Source: PALSA-612 sp963755155
GTDB lineage: Bacteria > Actinomycetota > Thermoleophilia > Gaiellales > Gaiellaceae
Assembly: GCA_963755155.1 (NCBI GenBank)
Contig: CAVWIV010000007.1
Location: forward strand, 1 to 64,000
DNA length: 64,000 nucleotides
Direction of reading: 5' to 3'
Made by a program: the position numbers and the translations under genes. Within the stretch, counting starts at the first letter, position 1. Each line of letters starts with the position of its first letter. The notes under the pieces were generated by a model, which worked only from the letters and a program-made list of their open reading frames with translations, did no database searches and was not told the DNA's origin. Of the stretch, positions 41,750 to 51,216 are shown piece by piece.

Positions 41750-43477
41750 ATGTCAGGGCGTGAATCCAACGCCGTCGTAGTCTATCGGCGGCTGCTTCCC
41801 TATCTGCGCCCTCACTGGTTGCTCGTGGTGGCGGCGTTCGTACCTGCCGTCATTTATTCGCTGCTCGGCGCGGTCGTGCCGGTGTTGCTGAGCCAGTGGA
41901 TCGAGGCGCTGCGGGACGCCGTCGCCGAGCGCGCCTGGCAGATTCCTCTACTGATCGCGGTTCTGTTTCCGATTCGCAGCGCCATGGACTTCCTCATGGT
42001 GTATGGCTTGGCCTGGGTAGGCCGATCGGTGATCCGCGACCTGCGCGGCGAGGTGTTCGGGCACTATTTGACGCTGCCCGCGCGGTATTTCGATCAGGGG
42101 TCTTCCGGCGTGCTGATCTCGAGGCTCACCTACAACACGGAGCAGGTGGCGGAGGCGGTTTCGACTGCGATCGTGATCGCGCTCCGCGACACGATCGCGA
42201 TCCTGGCGCTCCTCGCCATGATGATCAGCATGAGCCCACGGCTGACGTTGCTGATCGGCGTGGTCGCCCCCGTGATCGTGTTGGTAGTGGGTGCGATGAG
42301 CCGCGCGTTGCGCCGTTACAGCACTCGCATTCAGCACTCGATGGGCGACGTCACGAAGCTGACGGAGCAGTCGCTGCACGGCCATCGCGTCGTCAAGGTG
42401 TTCGAGGGTCAAGAGCACGAGCGTCGGCAATTCAAAGACGTCAATACGCGCAACTTCCGCCTGCACGTGCGTCTCGTCGCCGTTCAAGCCTTGGGCGATG
42501 GGCTGACGCAATACGCGGTCGCGCTCGGCGTCGCCGCCGTGATGTACTTTTCATTCTCCGATCTCGACGAAGCGGCGTTCCTCGGCTTTGTCAGCGCAAT
42601 GGCCATGTTGCTCGCGCCGCTGAAGCGCCTCATCAACATCAACACCGTCGTGCAGCGCGGAATTGCGGCCGGCGCCAGCTTGTTCGAGATTCTCGATCAA
42701 CCCGGGGAAGCCGATACGGGAACGAAGACCCTCGGGCGGGCGCGCGGCGACGTCGCGTATCGCGGCGTGTCGTTCCGCTACGACGCAACGAAAGACCGTG
42801 CGCTGCGCAACATGAACCTCGAAGTGCCGGCGGGCTCGACCGTTGCGCTCGTCGGCCAGTCGGGCAGCGGAAAGTCGACGTTGGTTAGCCTGCTGCCGCG
42901 GTTCTACGATCCGGAAGAGGGCGCCGTGCTGCTCGACGGCGAGGACGTGCGCCGCTACACGCTGCGCGACCTACGACGGCAGATCGGGCTCGTGAGCCAG
43001 GATATCGTGCTGTTCGACGACACGATTGCTAACAACATTGCCTACGGGGCGCTCGCTCAACAGTCGCGTGCCGACATCGAGCGCGCGGCGGAAGCGGCGT
43101 ACGTCATGGAGTTCGCCGCGGCGCTGCCGCAGGGGCTCGACACCCGTGTCGGCGAGCGAGGAGCGCTGCTCTCGGGCGGCCAGCGGCAGCGCATCGCGAT
43201 CGCGCGTGCGCTACTGAAGGACGCCCCGGTGCTGATCCTCGACGAGGCGACGTCTGCCCTCGATACCGAATCCGAGCGCCGCATTCAGGCTGCGCTGACT
43301 CGACTCATGCGCGGTCGAACGACGCTCGTCATCGCGCATCGTCTGTCGACCATCGAGCGAGCCGATCGCATCGTCGTCATGCGCGACGGCGAGATCGTGG
43401 AAACCGGCACGCACGCCGAGCTGCTCGCCCGCGCCGGTTACTACGCTTCATTGCACAAGATGCAGTTCGCCGAGTAG
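41750..43477 (+). CDS. msbA: Lipid A export ABC transporter (permease-ATPase)
   Basis: 575 residues, intact. N-terminal six-helix transmembrane domain (LVVAAFVPAVIYSLLGAVVP; AIVIALRDTIAILALLAMMI; VLGVAAVMYFSFSDL-like region) and C-terminal ATPase: Walker A VALVGQSGSGKSTLVSLLPR, signature LLSGGQRQRIAIARAL, Walker B VLILDEATSALDTESERR and H-loop TTLVIAHRLSTIERAD. It flips core-lipid A across the inner membrane. It is followed by lpxK after five bases, as in most gammaproteobacteria. Confidence 0.94.
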   Translation: MSGRESNAVVVYRRLLPYLRPHWLLVVAAFVPAVIYSLLGAVVPVLLSQWIEALRDAVAERAWQIPLLIAVLFPIRSAMDFLMVYGLAWVGRSVIRDLRGEVFGHYLTLPARYFDQGSSGVLISRLTYNTEQVAEAVSTAIVIALRDTIAILALLAMMISMSPRLTLLIGVVAPVIVLVVGAMSRALRRYSTRIQHSMGDVTKLTEQSLHGHRVVKVFEGQEHERRQFKDVNTRNFRLHVRLVAVQALGDGLTQYAVALGVAAVMYFSFSDLDEAAFLGFVSAMAMLLAPLKRLININTVVQRGIAAGASLFEILDQPGEADTGTKTLGRARGDVAYRGVSFRYDATKDRALRNMNLEVPAGSTVALVGQSGSGKSTLVSLLPRFYDPEEGAVLLDGEDVRRYTLRDLRRQIGLVSQDIVLFDDTIANNIAYGALAQQSRADIERAAEAAYVMEFAAALPQGLDTRVGERGALLSGGQRQRIAIARALLKDAPVLILDEATSALDTESERRIQAALTRLMRGRTTLVIAHRLSTIERADRIVVMRDGEIVETGTHAELLARAGYYASLHKMQFAE

Positions 43478-43482
43478 CCGCA

Positions 43483-44490
43483 GTGCCGTCCGTCACCGAA
43501 CTGCTCAATCGTATTTGGTACGGCAACAGCCCGTTGCGCTGGGGATTGTGGCCGATCTCGTCCGTCTATCTCGCTCTGGCGCGGCTGCGGCGAACGGCCT
43601 ATCGCCGCGGCTGGCGTACGACCGTCGAAGCGCCGGTCCCGGTCATCGTGGTTGGCAACGTCAGCGTCGGCGGCACCGGCAAGACGCCGTTCGTCATCTG
43701 GCTCGCCGACCAGCTGAAACAACGCGGCCGCAAGGTGGGCATCGTCACGCGCGGCTATCGCGGCAAGGGCACCGAGTGGCCGCGCGCCGTCGCGGCCGAT
43801 AGCGATCCGCGCGAGGTCGGCGACGAGCCCGTCCTGCTCGCGCGCCGTACCGGCTGCCCCGTCGTTGCGGGTCCCGATCGGGTGGCCTGCGTCGAAGCGC
43901 TGCTCGCGGGCACGCGAATCGACGTCGTGTTGTCCGACGACGGCTTGCAGCACTACCGCCTCGGGCGTTCGTTCGAGATCGCAGTCGTGGATGGCGCGCG
44001 CGGCATGGGCAACGGGCTATGTATTCCTGCCGGCCCTCTCCGCGAGCCGGTGTCGCGGCTCCAGGAGGTCGATGCGATCGTGGTCAACGGCGGCGAGTGG
44101 GGTCATGCCGGCGTGTTTCGGGCGGAGGCCGTCGTCACGAAGGTCTACCACTTGAAGGACGGTGCAGTCCGAACGCTCGATTCGTTTCGCGCGGAGCCCG
44201 TGCATGCCGTCGCCGGTATCGGCAATCCGCAGCGGTTTTTCGAGCTATTGCGCGACGCGGATCTCGAGGTCGAACCGCATCCGCTCGACGATCATGCCGA
44301 GATCGGCCTCGCGCAGCTGCGCTTCGACGAGCCCGGCGCCGTGCTGATCACCGAGAAGGACGCAGTAAAATGCGAGCATCTCAAACCGGACGGTGTGTGG
44401 TGCGTCGTGGTCGACTTCAGTTTCGACGCCGATAAGACGGCGCGGCTCATGCGACTCGTGTTGCGCGACATCGGAGCGCGGGCGTCGTGA
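43483..44490 (+). CDS. lpxK: Tetraacyldisaccharide 4'-kinase
   Basis: 335 residues, GTG start. Phosphorylates the lipid A disaccharide at the inner membrane. Visible: N-terminal anchor (LRWGLWPISSVYLALARLRR), P-loop VVGNVSVGGTGKTPFVIWLA, VVLSDDGLQHYRL (the catalytic DDGxQH-type motif), VITEKDAVKCEHL and the end VDFSFDADKTARLMRLVLRD. Intact frame; it overlaps kdsB by four bases. Confidence 0.95.
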   Translation: MPSVTELLNRIWYGNSPLRWGLWPISSVYLALARLRRTAYRRGWRTTVEAPVPVIVVGNVSVGGTGKTPFVIWLADQLKQRGRKVGIVTRGYRGKGTEWPRAVAADSDPREVGDEPVLLARRTGCPVVAGPDRVACVEALLAGTRIDVVLSDDGLQHYRLGRSFEIAVVDGARGMGNGLCIPAGPLREPVSRLQEVDAIVVNGGEWGHAGVFRAEAVVTKVYHLKDGAVRTLDSFRAEPVHAVAGIGNPQRFFELLRDADLEVEPHPLDDHAEIGLAQLRFDEPGAVLITEKDAVKCEHLKPDGVWCVVVDFSFDADKTARLMRLVLRDIGARAS

Positions 44491-45242
44491 CGACGGGTTT
44501 CATCGCAGTCATCCCGGCTCGCTTTGCGTCGACGCGGTTGCCCGGTAAGCCGCTCAAGGACATCGCCGGCAAGCCGATGATCGAATGGGTGTACCGGCAG
44601 ACCGTGAAGAGCGGCGCGCGCGAGGTCATCGTCGCAACCGATGACGAGCGCATCGCCGCCGCATGCCGCGGGTTCGGCGCGCGCGTCGAGTTGACGTCGA
44701 CGGAACATGCGAGCGGCACGGATCGGATCGCCGAGCTCGCGCGGCGGTTCGAGTGGGAAGAGCAGCAGATCGTCGTCAACGTGCAAGGCGATGAGCCGCT
44801 GATTTCTCCGATCTGCATCGCGCAAACGGCGCGTCTGCTCGGCTGGCATCCGCAAGCAGCGATCGCAACGCTGACGACGCCGCTCGCGTCGGAGGCCGAG
44901 TTTCAGGACCCGAACTTCGTCAAGGTCGTCACCGACAAGGACGGTTGGGCGTTGTACTTCAGCCGTGCGCCGATCCCCTGGCCGCGCGATGGCGGCATGC
45001 CCGCGGTGCAGCGGCACATCGGTTTATACGCCTATCGAGCCGGCGGCTTGAAAGCCATCAGCGCCGCGCCGCCGTGCGCGCTCGAGCAGGTCGAGAAGCT
45101 CGAGCAGCTGCGGGCGCTGTGGCTTGGGCTCAGGATCATCGTGGCCACGGCCGTCGAACCGCCGTCGCCGCACGTCGACACGGAAGAGGACCTCGCGAAG
45201 ATCCGTCGCTATCTCGAGCGCGCGCCGCGAGCCGTGGAGTGA
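44487..45242 (+). CDS. kdsB: 3-deoxy-manno-octulosonate cytidylyltransferase
   Basis: 251 residues, GTG start. Activates Kdo as CMP-Kdo for lipopolysaccharide. The N-terminal nucleotidyltransferase signature is AVIPARFASTRLPGKPLKDI; other blocks are VIVATDDERIAAACRGFGAR, VNVQGDEPLISPICIAQTAR, YFSRAPIPWPRD and the C-terminal VEPPSPHVDTEEDLAKIRRY. Intact. Its stop overlaps the next GTG. Confidence 0.95.
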   Translation: MTTGFIAVIPARFASTRLPGKPLKDIAGKPMIEWVYRQTVKSGAREVIVATDDERIAAACRGFGARVELTSTEHASGTDRIAELARRFEWEEQQIVVNVQGDEPLISPICIAQTARLLGWHPQAAIATLTTPLASEAEFQDPNFVKVVTDKDGWALYFSRAPIPWPRDGGMPAVQRHIGLYAYRAGGLKAISAAPPCALEQVEKLEQLRALWLGLRIIVATAVEPPSPHVDTEEDLAKIRRYLERAPRAVE

Positions 45243-45817
45243 AGCGCGTGCGAGAGCTGCTCGAGAGCTTGAAGCGCACGATGGCCAAGGCTGTCGGGGT
45301 CAAGGAGCCCGTGCCGCTCGCGTCGCGGCGCATTCTGTTCGTCTGCATGGGAAACATCTGCCGCTCGCCGACGGCCGAGGGCGTGTTCCGCAAGCTGCTC
45401 GCGGAGCAAGCGCCCGAGCTCGACGTGCAGATCGATTCGGCAGGCACGCATGGCTATCACGCGGGCGCGCCGCCCGATCCGCGCGCGTGTCGCGCGGCCG
45501 AGCGCCGTGGCGTCGATCTCAAACCGTTGCGCGCGCGGCGGGTGACTCAGCAGGACTTCGAGCATTTCGAGCTCGTGCTCGCGATGGACGAGCAGAATCG
45601 GGAATTCCTACTCGAGCTGTGCCCCGTCGAGTACAAGAACCGGGTCCGATTGTTGTTGGAGTTCGCGCCGCACCTCGAGCGGCGCGAGGTGCCCGATCCG
45701 TATTACGGCGGCAGCACGGGCTTCGAGCACGTGCTCGATCTGGTCGAGGAGGCCGCCGCGGGCCTCCTCGAGCACCTGCGCCGCACCGAGCCGCCGGCGC
45801 CGCGCGATCCCGAGTGA
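45239..45817 (+). CDS. Low-molecular-weight protein-tyrosine phosphatase
   Basis: 192 residues from the GTG at 45239 (coupled to kdsB) or 178 from the ATG at 45281. The active-site loop ILFVCMGNICRSPTAEGVFR has the CX5RS signature; the general-acid Asp is in REVPDPYYGG near the C terminus. In Pseudomonas the same slot after kdsB is held by a phosphatase of this family. Here murB, which usually follows, is absent, and convergent rne begins 13 bases after this stop. Confidence 0.88.
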   Translation: MKRVRELLESLKRTMAKAVGVKEPVPLASRRILFVCMGNICRSPTAEGVFRKLLAEQAPELDVQIDSAGTHGYHAGAPPDPRACRAAERRGVDLKPLRARRVTQQDFEHFELVLAMDEQNREFLLELCPVEYKNRVRLLLEFAPHLERREVPDPYYGGSTGFEHVLDLVEEAAAGLLEHLRRTEPPAPRDPE

Positions 45818-45830
45818 ACGTCGAGAGGGC

Positions 45831-48471
45831 CTAGCCCGTCTGACGTTCGTCGGAGCTCGGCGGCCCGGACTCGGGCTCGCTCGTCGCTGCGGTCGGCTCG
45901 CGCGGCTCTCGCGATGCTCGCGCTCGCGCGGCTCGTCGCGATAGCTCGGTTCCGCCGGCGGTGACCAGCTCGTGCTCGCTGCACTACGGTCGAAATCGGA
46001 CTCGACGGGCGCGGGACGCGGCTCCGGCGCCCCATAGTCGCGCTCGGGCGCTGGCTCGCGCGGCGCGTCGAAGGTCGGCTCCGCACGTCGGTGGCGCGTC
46101 GTAAGCTTGCGGCTCCGCGTCCGTGCTCGTCGATGGCGGTGCTTCGAAGGTCGGCTGCTGCGACGGTGCGCTTTGACTGCGGCGTCGCCTCGCCTGCTGC
46201 GGTCGGCCGCCGTTCGGTTGCGGGCCGCGTTGTTGGCCGTGCTCGTGGCGGCCGCCACGGCGATTGCGCGACCGCCGTCCGCCGCGGCTCTGGCCTTGGC
46301 CCTGACCCTGTGCCCTTGGCCCGGCTCCCGGCCCTGGCCCTGGTCCCGGCTGCGGCCCTGCGGCTGCGGCTGCGGCCTGCGGCTGTCCTTGACCCTGGTT
46401 CTGCTCCGGGCTGCGCGGGCGCGCCGCATTCGCATCGGCCGGCGGGCGTTGCTCGCGGTTGCGGTCGCGGTCGCCACGATCGCGTTCACCACGCTCCCGG
46501 TCGCCACGCGTCGCGCGTCGCCACGCTCCCGGTCCCCGCGATCGCCGCGGTCCCGATCCCGACCGCGGGCCGCATTGCGATCCCGGCCGCGGTCGCGATC
46601 GCGATCGCGATCTCGATCGCGCCGATGATCGCTACGCGCTTGATCGCGCGGCTCGCGATGGTCGCGGCGCGCCGAGCGTTGCCGATCGCCGCCGTCGACT
46701 ACTTTCGGTGCTGCGGGCGCTTCGCTGGTGCCTCGCCGCTGCCGAACAGGAATCGCCAGAGCCGCGTGAAGATGCCGAGCTGCGGCGCTGCCGCCGGGGC
46801 GCTGCCGCCTGCGGCGGCTCCGGCGCAGGCGGGGGCGGTGCGGCCGGCGTCGGTACCGGCGTGCTCGGCAAGACGTTCGAAACCGCGGCCTCCTCGGTCT
46901 TCGGTTGCTTCTTGATTTCCTCGTACGCGACCGACATGTCCGGCTTCGGCTCGATGAGCTTGTAGCTCGTGCCCGCGTTCTCCGGCAGCCCGACTTCGTC
47001 GTCGCGGACGCGGCGCAGCGACGTAGTTCGGCGTTTCGAGGTCCGGATTGCCGAGCAGCACGACGGTCACACCGTTGGCTTCTTGCAGCGTCTGCACCCA
47101 GTCGCGCTTCTCGTTGAGAATGTAGTTCGCGACGTCCATCGGCAGCTGCGCGATGACTTTGGCCGTGCGTTCCTTGCGCGCTTCTTCGCCGACCGAGCGC
47201 AGAATCGCGAGCGCCAGCGACTCGACGCTGCGGATGTTGCCGGCGCCGCTGCAGCGCGGGCAGATCGATTGCGTCGCCTCCTCGAGCGACGGGCGCAGCC
47301 GTTGCCGCGACATCTCGAGCAGGCCGAACCGCGAGATCTTGCCGATCTGAATGCGCGCGCGGTCGTGGCGCACGGCCTGCCGTAGGCGTTCCTCGACCTC
47401 GCGCTGATTGCGCTGCGGGCCCATGTCGATGAAGTCGACGACGACGAGACCGCCCAAATCGCGGATGCGCAGCTGTCGGCCGATTTCGTCGGCGGCTTCG
47501 AGGTTCGTGTTGAGCGCCGTCTCCTCGATGTCCTCGCCCTTCGTCGAGCGCGCCGAGTTGATGTCGATGGCCGTCAGGGCCTCGGTGCGATCGATGACGA
47601 TGCTGCCGCCCGACGGCAGCTGCACCTTGTGGCCGTAGGCCGACTCGATCTGGCTCTCGATCTGGTAGCGAGTGAACAGCGGGACCGTGTTGTCTTCGTA
47701 GAGCTTGAGCTTCTTGATGTTGTGCGGCAGCACGCGCTCCATGAACTCGACGCCTTCCTGATAGATCGCCGGGCTGTCGATCAGGATCTCGCCGATGTCG
47801 TTCGAGAAGTAGTCGCGCAGCGCGCGCACGATCGCATTGCCTTCCTGGTAGATCAGGAACGGCGCCGGCCGCGTCACGACGACTTGCTTGATGGCTTCCC
47901 AGACCCGGAGCAGGTAGTCGAGGTCCCACTTGAGCTCCTCGGTCGTACGGCCGATGCCGGCCGTGCGCACGATGCAGCCCATGCCGTCGGGTACCTGCAG
48001 GTCCTCGAGGGACTGGCGGACGGTGTCGCGCTCCTCGCCCTGGATACGGCGCGAGACGCCGCCCGCGCCGGGGTTGTTCGGCATGAGCACGATGAATCGG
48101 CCAGCCAGGCTGATGAAGGTCGTCAGCGCCGCACCTTTGGTGCCGCGCTCTTCCTTATCGACCTGGACGACGATTTCTTGGCCTTCGCGCAGAACCTCGC
48201 GGATCTGGACGCGATCGCCCGATTCGGGCTGCTTGACGAAGTACTCGCTCGAGATTTCCTTGAGAGGCAGGAAACCGTGGCGCTGGACGCCGAAATCTAC
48301 GAAGCAGGCCTCGAGGCTCGGCTCGATCCGAGTGATGCGGCCTTTGTAGATGTTCGACTTGCGTTGTTCTCTAGACGGTACCTCGATGTCGAGATCGTAG
48401 AGCTTTTGGCCGTCCACCATGGCCACACGCAACTCTTCCCGTTGAGTTGCATTTACCAACATTCGCTTCAT
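45831..48471 (-). CDS. rne: Ribonuclease E
   Basis: Endonuclease at the core of the RNA degradosome, for mRNA decay and rRNA/tRNA processing. The N-terminal half is intact: MKRMLVNATQREELRVAMVD, S1 domain (KSNIYKGRITRIEPSLEACF), 5' sensor and DNase-like region with the metal Asp residues (LTAIDINSARSTKG; VVVDFIDMGPQRN), and the zinc-link ICPRCSGAGNIRS. The C-terminal half is Arg/Asp/Glu/Pro-rich (RDRDRDRDRDRGRDRN repeats) and contains most of this gene's frameshifts (near 47,020, 46,780, 46,660, 46,500 and 45,920), perhaps because repetitive G+C-rich sequence is harder to read. The tail is ESGPPSSDERQTG, with stop at 45831. About 870 residues. It is convergent with the phosphatase gene. Confidence 0.93.
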
Positions 48472-48819
48472 AAATCCTCAGTGCAAAAGCGGCGTGCACG
48501 GAGGTTCGGTTTGATACCGCGGTCTGCGACAGAGTGCGGCCGAGACTGCTCGGCCGAGCACGATGTAAAGGGTAACGGCGTTGCTCGATCCGTGACTCGA
48601 TCTTCGGAGTTGGATTTGCTACGGAGAGCCATCGCCTTACGCAGATGCGGGACCCGAAATCTCCGGTCCGCCTAGTAGTGATGTACCTGAAACTGGCAGC
48701 TCCCTTGGTTGAGCTACCGCCAGAATAAGGGTCGGGAGCGTTCGGGGACTCACCCCAATTAGACCGTTTCCCGTGCCGGTACTATAACATACGGTTCTTA
48801 AGGCTCAATTCGTACGCCG
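48472..48819 (-). promoter_or_regulatory. Long rne leader region with two hairpins
   Basis: 348 bases between rne (minus) and rluC (plus). On the rne side, a hairpin at 48692-48722 pairs CTGGC with GCCAG and, after a three-base bulge, AGCTC with GAGCT. A second at 48537-48556 has perfect 8-base arms CGGCCGAG and CTCGGCCG around ACTG. In enterobacteria a structured rne leader lets RNase E limit its own synthesis; a similar role here is inference. The region is much less G+C-rich than the flanking genes. Confidence 0.4.
48759..48788 (+). promoter_or_regulatory. Sigma-70-type promoter for rluC
   Basis: TTAGAC (48759-48764), 17-base spacer, CTATAA (48782-48787; TATAAC one base on). It lies 32 bases before the TTG start of rluC. 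The spacing is ideal and the -10 is good; the -35 is fair. Confidence 0.5.
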
Positions 48820-49827
48820 TTGAATCCACCGCAAAAACACCCCCCGCAGCGCGTCGGGGCACCGACCGTCCGTCACCAAGACATCGACGTCGAGACGGCC
48901 GGGCAACGACTCGACAACTACCTGCTCGGCCAGCTCAAAGGGGTGCCGCGCAGCCACGTTTATCGCCTCATTCGCTCGGGGCAGGTGCGCGTGAACTCGG
49001 GCCGCACGAGCCCGAGCTACCGATTGCAGGCCGGCGATCGTGTACGGGTGCCGCCCGTCGGCGTGCGTCCGCCGCGCGTACCCGTGGCGACGCCCGACCG
49101 CCTCGATTGGCTCGCCGAGCGCATCCTCTACGAGGACGCGAGGGTGCTCGTCATCGACAAGCCCGCCGGCCTTGCCGTCCATGGCGGCAGCAGCATCAGC
49201 TTAGGCTGCATCGAGGCGCTGCGGCTGCTGCGTCCCACGAGCAAGGATCTCGAGCTCGCCCACCGCCTCGATCGGGGCACGTCGGGTTGCCTGCTGCTGG
49301 CGAAGCGCCGCAGCGCGTTGCGCGTGCTGCACGCGTTGCTGCGCGAAGGTCGTGTCGACAAACGCTATTTGACCGTCGTGAAGGGCCGGTGGCCCGAGGA
49401 CGTGAGCGAGATCGATGCGCCGCTCGTGACGAGGCGCGTCGGCGGCGAAGCCCGGGTGAAGGTCGACGCGTCCGGCAAGGAGGCGCGCAGCACGTTTCGC
49501 GTGCTCGAGCGCTTCGGCAAGACGGCGTCGCTGCTCGAGGTCTCGATCGACACCGGCCGGACGCATCAAATCCGCGTGCATGCGGCGCACGCCGGGCACC
49601 CCGTGGCCGGCGACGAGCGCTACGGTGACGAGGACTTCAACGCCTATTTGAAGTCATTCGGCTTGCAGCGGATGTTCCTGCATGCGCACTCGCTGTCGTT
49701 CGAGTGGCCCGAAACCGGCGAGCCGTTCAGCGCGAGCGCGCCGTTGCCCGACGATCTCAAAGCCGTGCTGACGGCGCTCGAAACCAAGAGCGTCAAGGGC
49801 GCAGCGGATCGGCGCCCAGCTTCCTGA
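48820..49827 (+). CDS. rluC: 23S rRNA pseudouridine synthase RluC
   Basis: 335 residues. Modifies uridines 955, 2504 and 2580 of 23S rRNA in E. coli. N-terminal S4 domain (GQRLDNYLLGQLKGVPRSHV; RSGQVRVNSGRTSPSYRL) and catalytic domain with the Asp in AHRLDRGTSGCLLLAK, plus KRYLTVVKGRWP and the RTHQIRVHAAHAGHPVAGDE block. The best start is a TTG at 48820; no ATG is near the expected N terminus. The 3' end overlaps the convergent maf gene by 35 bases. The rne/rluC divergent pair is typical of gammaproteobacteria. Confidence 0.93.
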   Translation: MNPPQKHPPQRVGAPTVRHQDIDVETAGQRLDNYLLGQLKGVPRSHVYRLIRSGQVRVNSGRTSPSYRLQAGDRVRVPPVGVRPPRVPVATPDRLDWLAERILYEDARVLVIDKPAGLAVHGGSSISLGCIEALRLLRPTSKDLELAHRLDRGTSGCLLLAKRRSALRVLHALLREGRVDKRYLTVVKGRWPEDVSEIDAPLVTRRVGGEARVKVDASGKEARSTFRVLERFGKTASLLEVSIDTGRTHQIRVHAAHAGHPVAGDERYGDEDFNAYLKSFGLQRMFLHAHSLSFEWPETGEPFSASAPLPDDLKAVLTALETKSVKGAADRRPAS

Positions 49828-50373
49828 GCGCCGCCGCAACGAAGATCAGCGGCAGTCCGATGAGCGCCGTCGGGTCCTGCGACGAGATCTGCTCGAACAA
49901 CACGACGCCGAGCCCCTCGGCTTTGAAGCTGCCTGCGCAGTCGAGCGGGCTGCTCGAGCCGCACGTACTGCTCGAGCGCGGCGACGTCGAGACGCCGGAA
50001 CTGAACCTCGGTGCGGTCGACGTGCTCGAGCGTCTCGCCGGTGTCGGTCGCAATGACCGCGACTGCCGTGTGGAACAGGACGGTCTTGCCTTGGCATGCG
50101 CGGAGCTGCGCGACGGCGACCTCCGCGGAGCCGGGCTTGCGCAGGAGCCGGCCGTCGAGCGACGCGACCTGATCGGAGCCGATCACGAGCGGCTCCTGTT
50201 TCCCCGATGCTCCGGGCCTTCGCAAGGGCGAGACGGGCGGCCATCGTCGCGGGGCTCTCGCCGTCGATGGCGTCCTCGGCGGCCTCCGGCGCTCGCGTCG
50301 TAAAGGGCAGTCCGAGCCGTTCCAGGAGCTCGCGGCGATAGCGGGAGGTCGAGGCCAGAATGATCTGCGGCAT
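49793..50373 (-). CDS. maf: Maf-family nucleotide pyrophosphatase
   Basis: About 193 residues after two one-base repairs (near 50,210 and 49,955). Starts MPQIILASTSRYRRELLERL with the family SxSxxR motif; then LVIGSDQVASLDGRLLRKPG, LRACQGKTVLFHTAVAVIAT and the tail DPTALIGLPLIFVAAALRKL. Maf proteins hydrolyse non-canonical nucleotides; the YceF subtype acts on m7GTP. The YceD-RpmF-PlsX neighbourhood matches the yceF locus, so that subtype is likely. Its start is 73 bases from yceD, divergently. Confidence 0.85.
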
Positions 50374-50446
50374 GGGCTGAACGCTTCGGATGTTCGTAAC
50401 TTACGGTTTTGACGTCAGAAACCGGCTCACATATGATGCGCGGCCT

Positions 50447-50914
50447 ATGTCCGGCTCGCTGCACGCCTGGTACAGTCTGCGCGACCTGGAATCGTTGGCT
50501 AATCGAGAGGTTACGCTCAGTGGTGAGCTCGATCTCGGGAAGCTGACGCGGCTTAGGAGCCTGCTCCATTCGGATGTCGGCAGTGTAAGAGCAACACTGC
50601 ATTTTCGACAGCGTCGTGGCGGCTGGTTGGCGTTGGGGCTCGACTATCAGGCTGCGGTGCACCTCGTGTGCCAGCGTTGCCTCGAGCCGTTTCGGCACGA
50701 GCTGGCGGATCACGTCGACGTGGTCGTAGCCGACGGAGCTTCGATGCCGGCGGCAGCGCCGGAGGGGTTCGAGCTGTTCGAGTTGGACGAGGGGCGGTTG
50801 CAGCCGGCGCAGTTGATCGAGGACGAGGTCATCGTCGCGATTCCGCTGGTGCCCAAACACGCCCGAGTCGAGGACTGTGGTAGCTTGGCGCGAGAGTTCG
50901 CCGAGCCTGGGTGA
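50447..50914 (+). CDS. yceD: YceD family protein (DUF177)
   Basis: 155 residues from the ATG at 50447 (a longer in-frame reading exists from 50390). The central block AAVHLVCQRCLEPFRHELAD carries the CxxC of the family; the C terminus has QLIEDEVIVAIPLVPKH. YceD is co-transcribed with rpmF and is needed for normal 23S rRNA levels in several organisms; its exact role is unclear. Confidence 0.85.
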   Translation: MSGSLHAWYSLRDLESLANREVTLSGELDLGKLTRLRSLLHSDVGSVRATLHFRQRRGGWLALGLDYQAAVHLVCQRCLEPFRHELADHVDVVVADGASMPAAAPEGFELFELDEGRLQPAQLIEDEVIVAIPLVPKHARVEDCGSLAREFAEPG

Positions 50915-50960
50915 ACGGCCGTGAATCGGCCGCTCAAGGTAAGTTCGAGGAGATTTCATC

Positions 50961-51152
50961 ATGGCAGTTCAGAAGAGCCGCAAGACGCCCTCACGGCGTG
51001 ACATGCGTCGTTCGCACGATGCATTGACCGGCCCGACGTTGTCGGTGGATGCCACCACCGGTGTGACGCATCGGCGTCATCACGTCACTGCCGACGGGTT
51101 TTACCGCGGCAAGAAGGTTTTCGAAATTCCGCAGGAAGCAGAGCAAGAGTAG
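50961..51152 (+). CDS. rpmF: Ribosomal protein L32
   Basis: 63 residues: MAVQKSRKTPSRRDMRRSHD and SVDATTGVTHRRHHVTADGF, then YRGKKVFEIPQEAEQE. This is the zinc-free form, with no Cys. An AGGAG-type box precedes the ATG. It sits between yceD and plsX, the standard order that links ribosome and membrane-lipid synthesis. Confidence 0.95.
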   Translation: MAVQKSRKTPSRRDMRRSHDALTGPTLSVDATTGVTHRRHHVTADGFYRGKKVFEIPQEAEQE

Positions 51153-51216
51153 TCGCTTTGGTTCCGCGTTGCTGGCGGCCGCCCAGTTGCGCAAGTCACT
51201 CGAGTCTTAGCCCCGC

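Noticed and set aside
46400..46680. Possible CRISPR or tandem repeat in the rne tail
   Set aside because: The repeats are short (about 6 bases), irregular and code for RD-type residues; there are no spacers. No CRISPR array was seen anywhere in the window.
46091..46965. Plus-strand Arg-rich and Ala-rich frames opposite the rne 3' half
   Set aside because: They arise from the repetitive Arg/Asp codons of RNase E read backwards.
48472..48819. tRNA or other known structural RNA in the rne-rluC gap
   Set aside because: No cloverleaf, TPsiC-like GTTCGA block in the right place or CCA end; the hairpins fit a leader better. No tRNA or rRNA gene was seen in the window.
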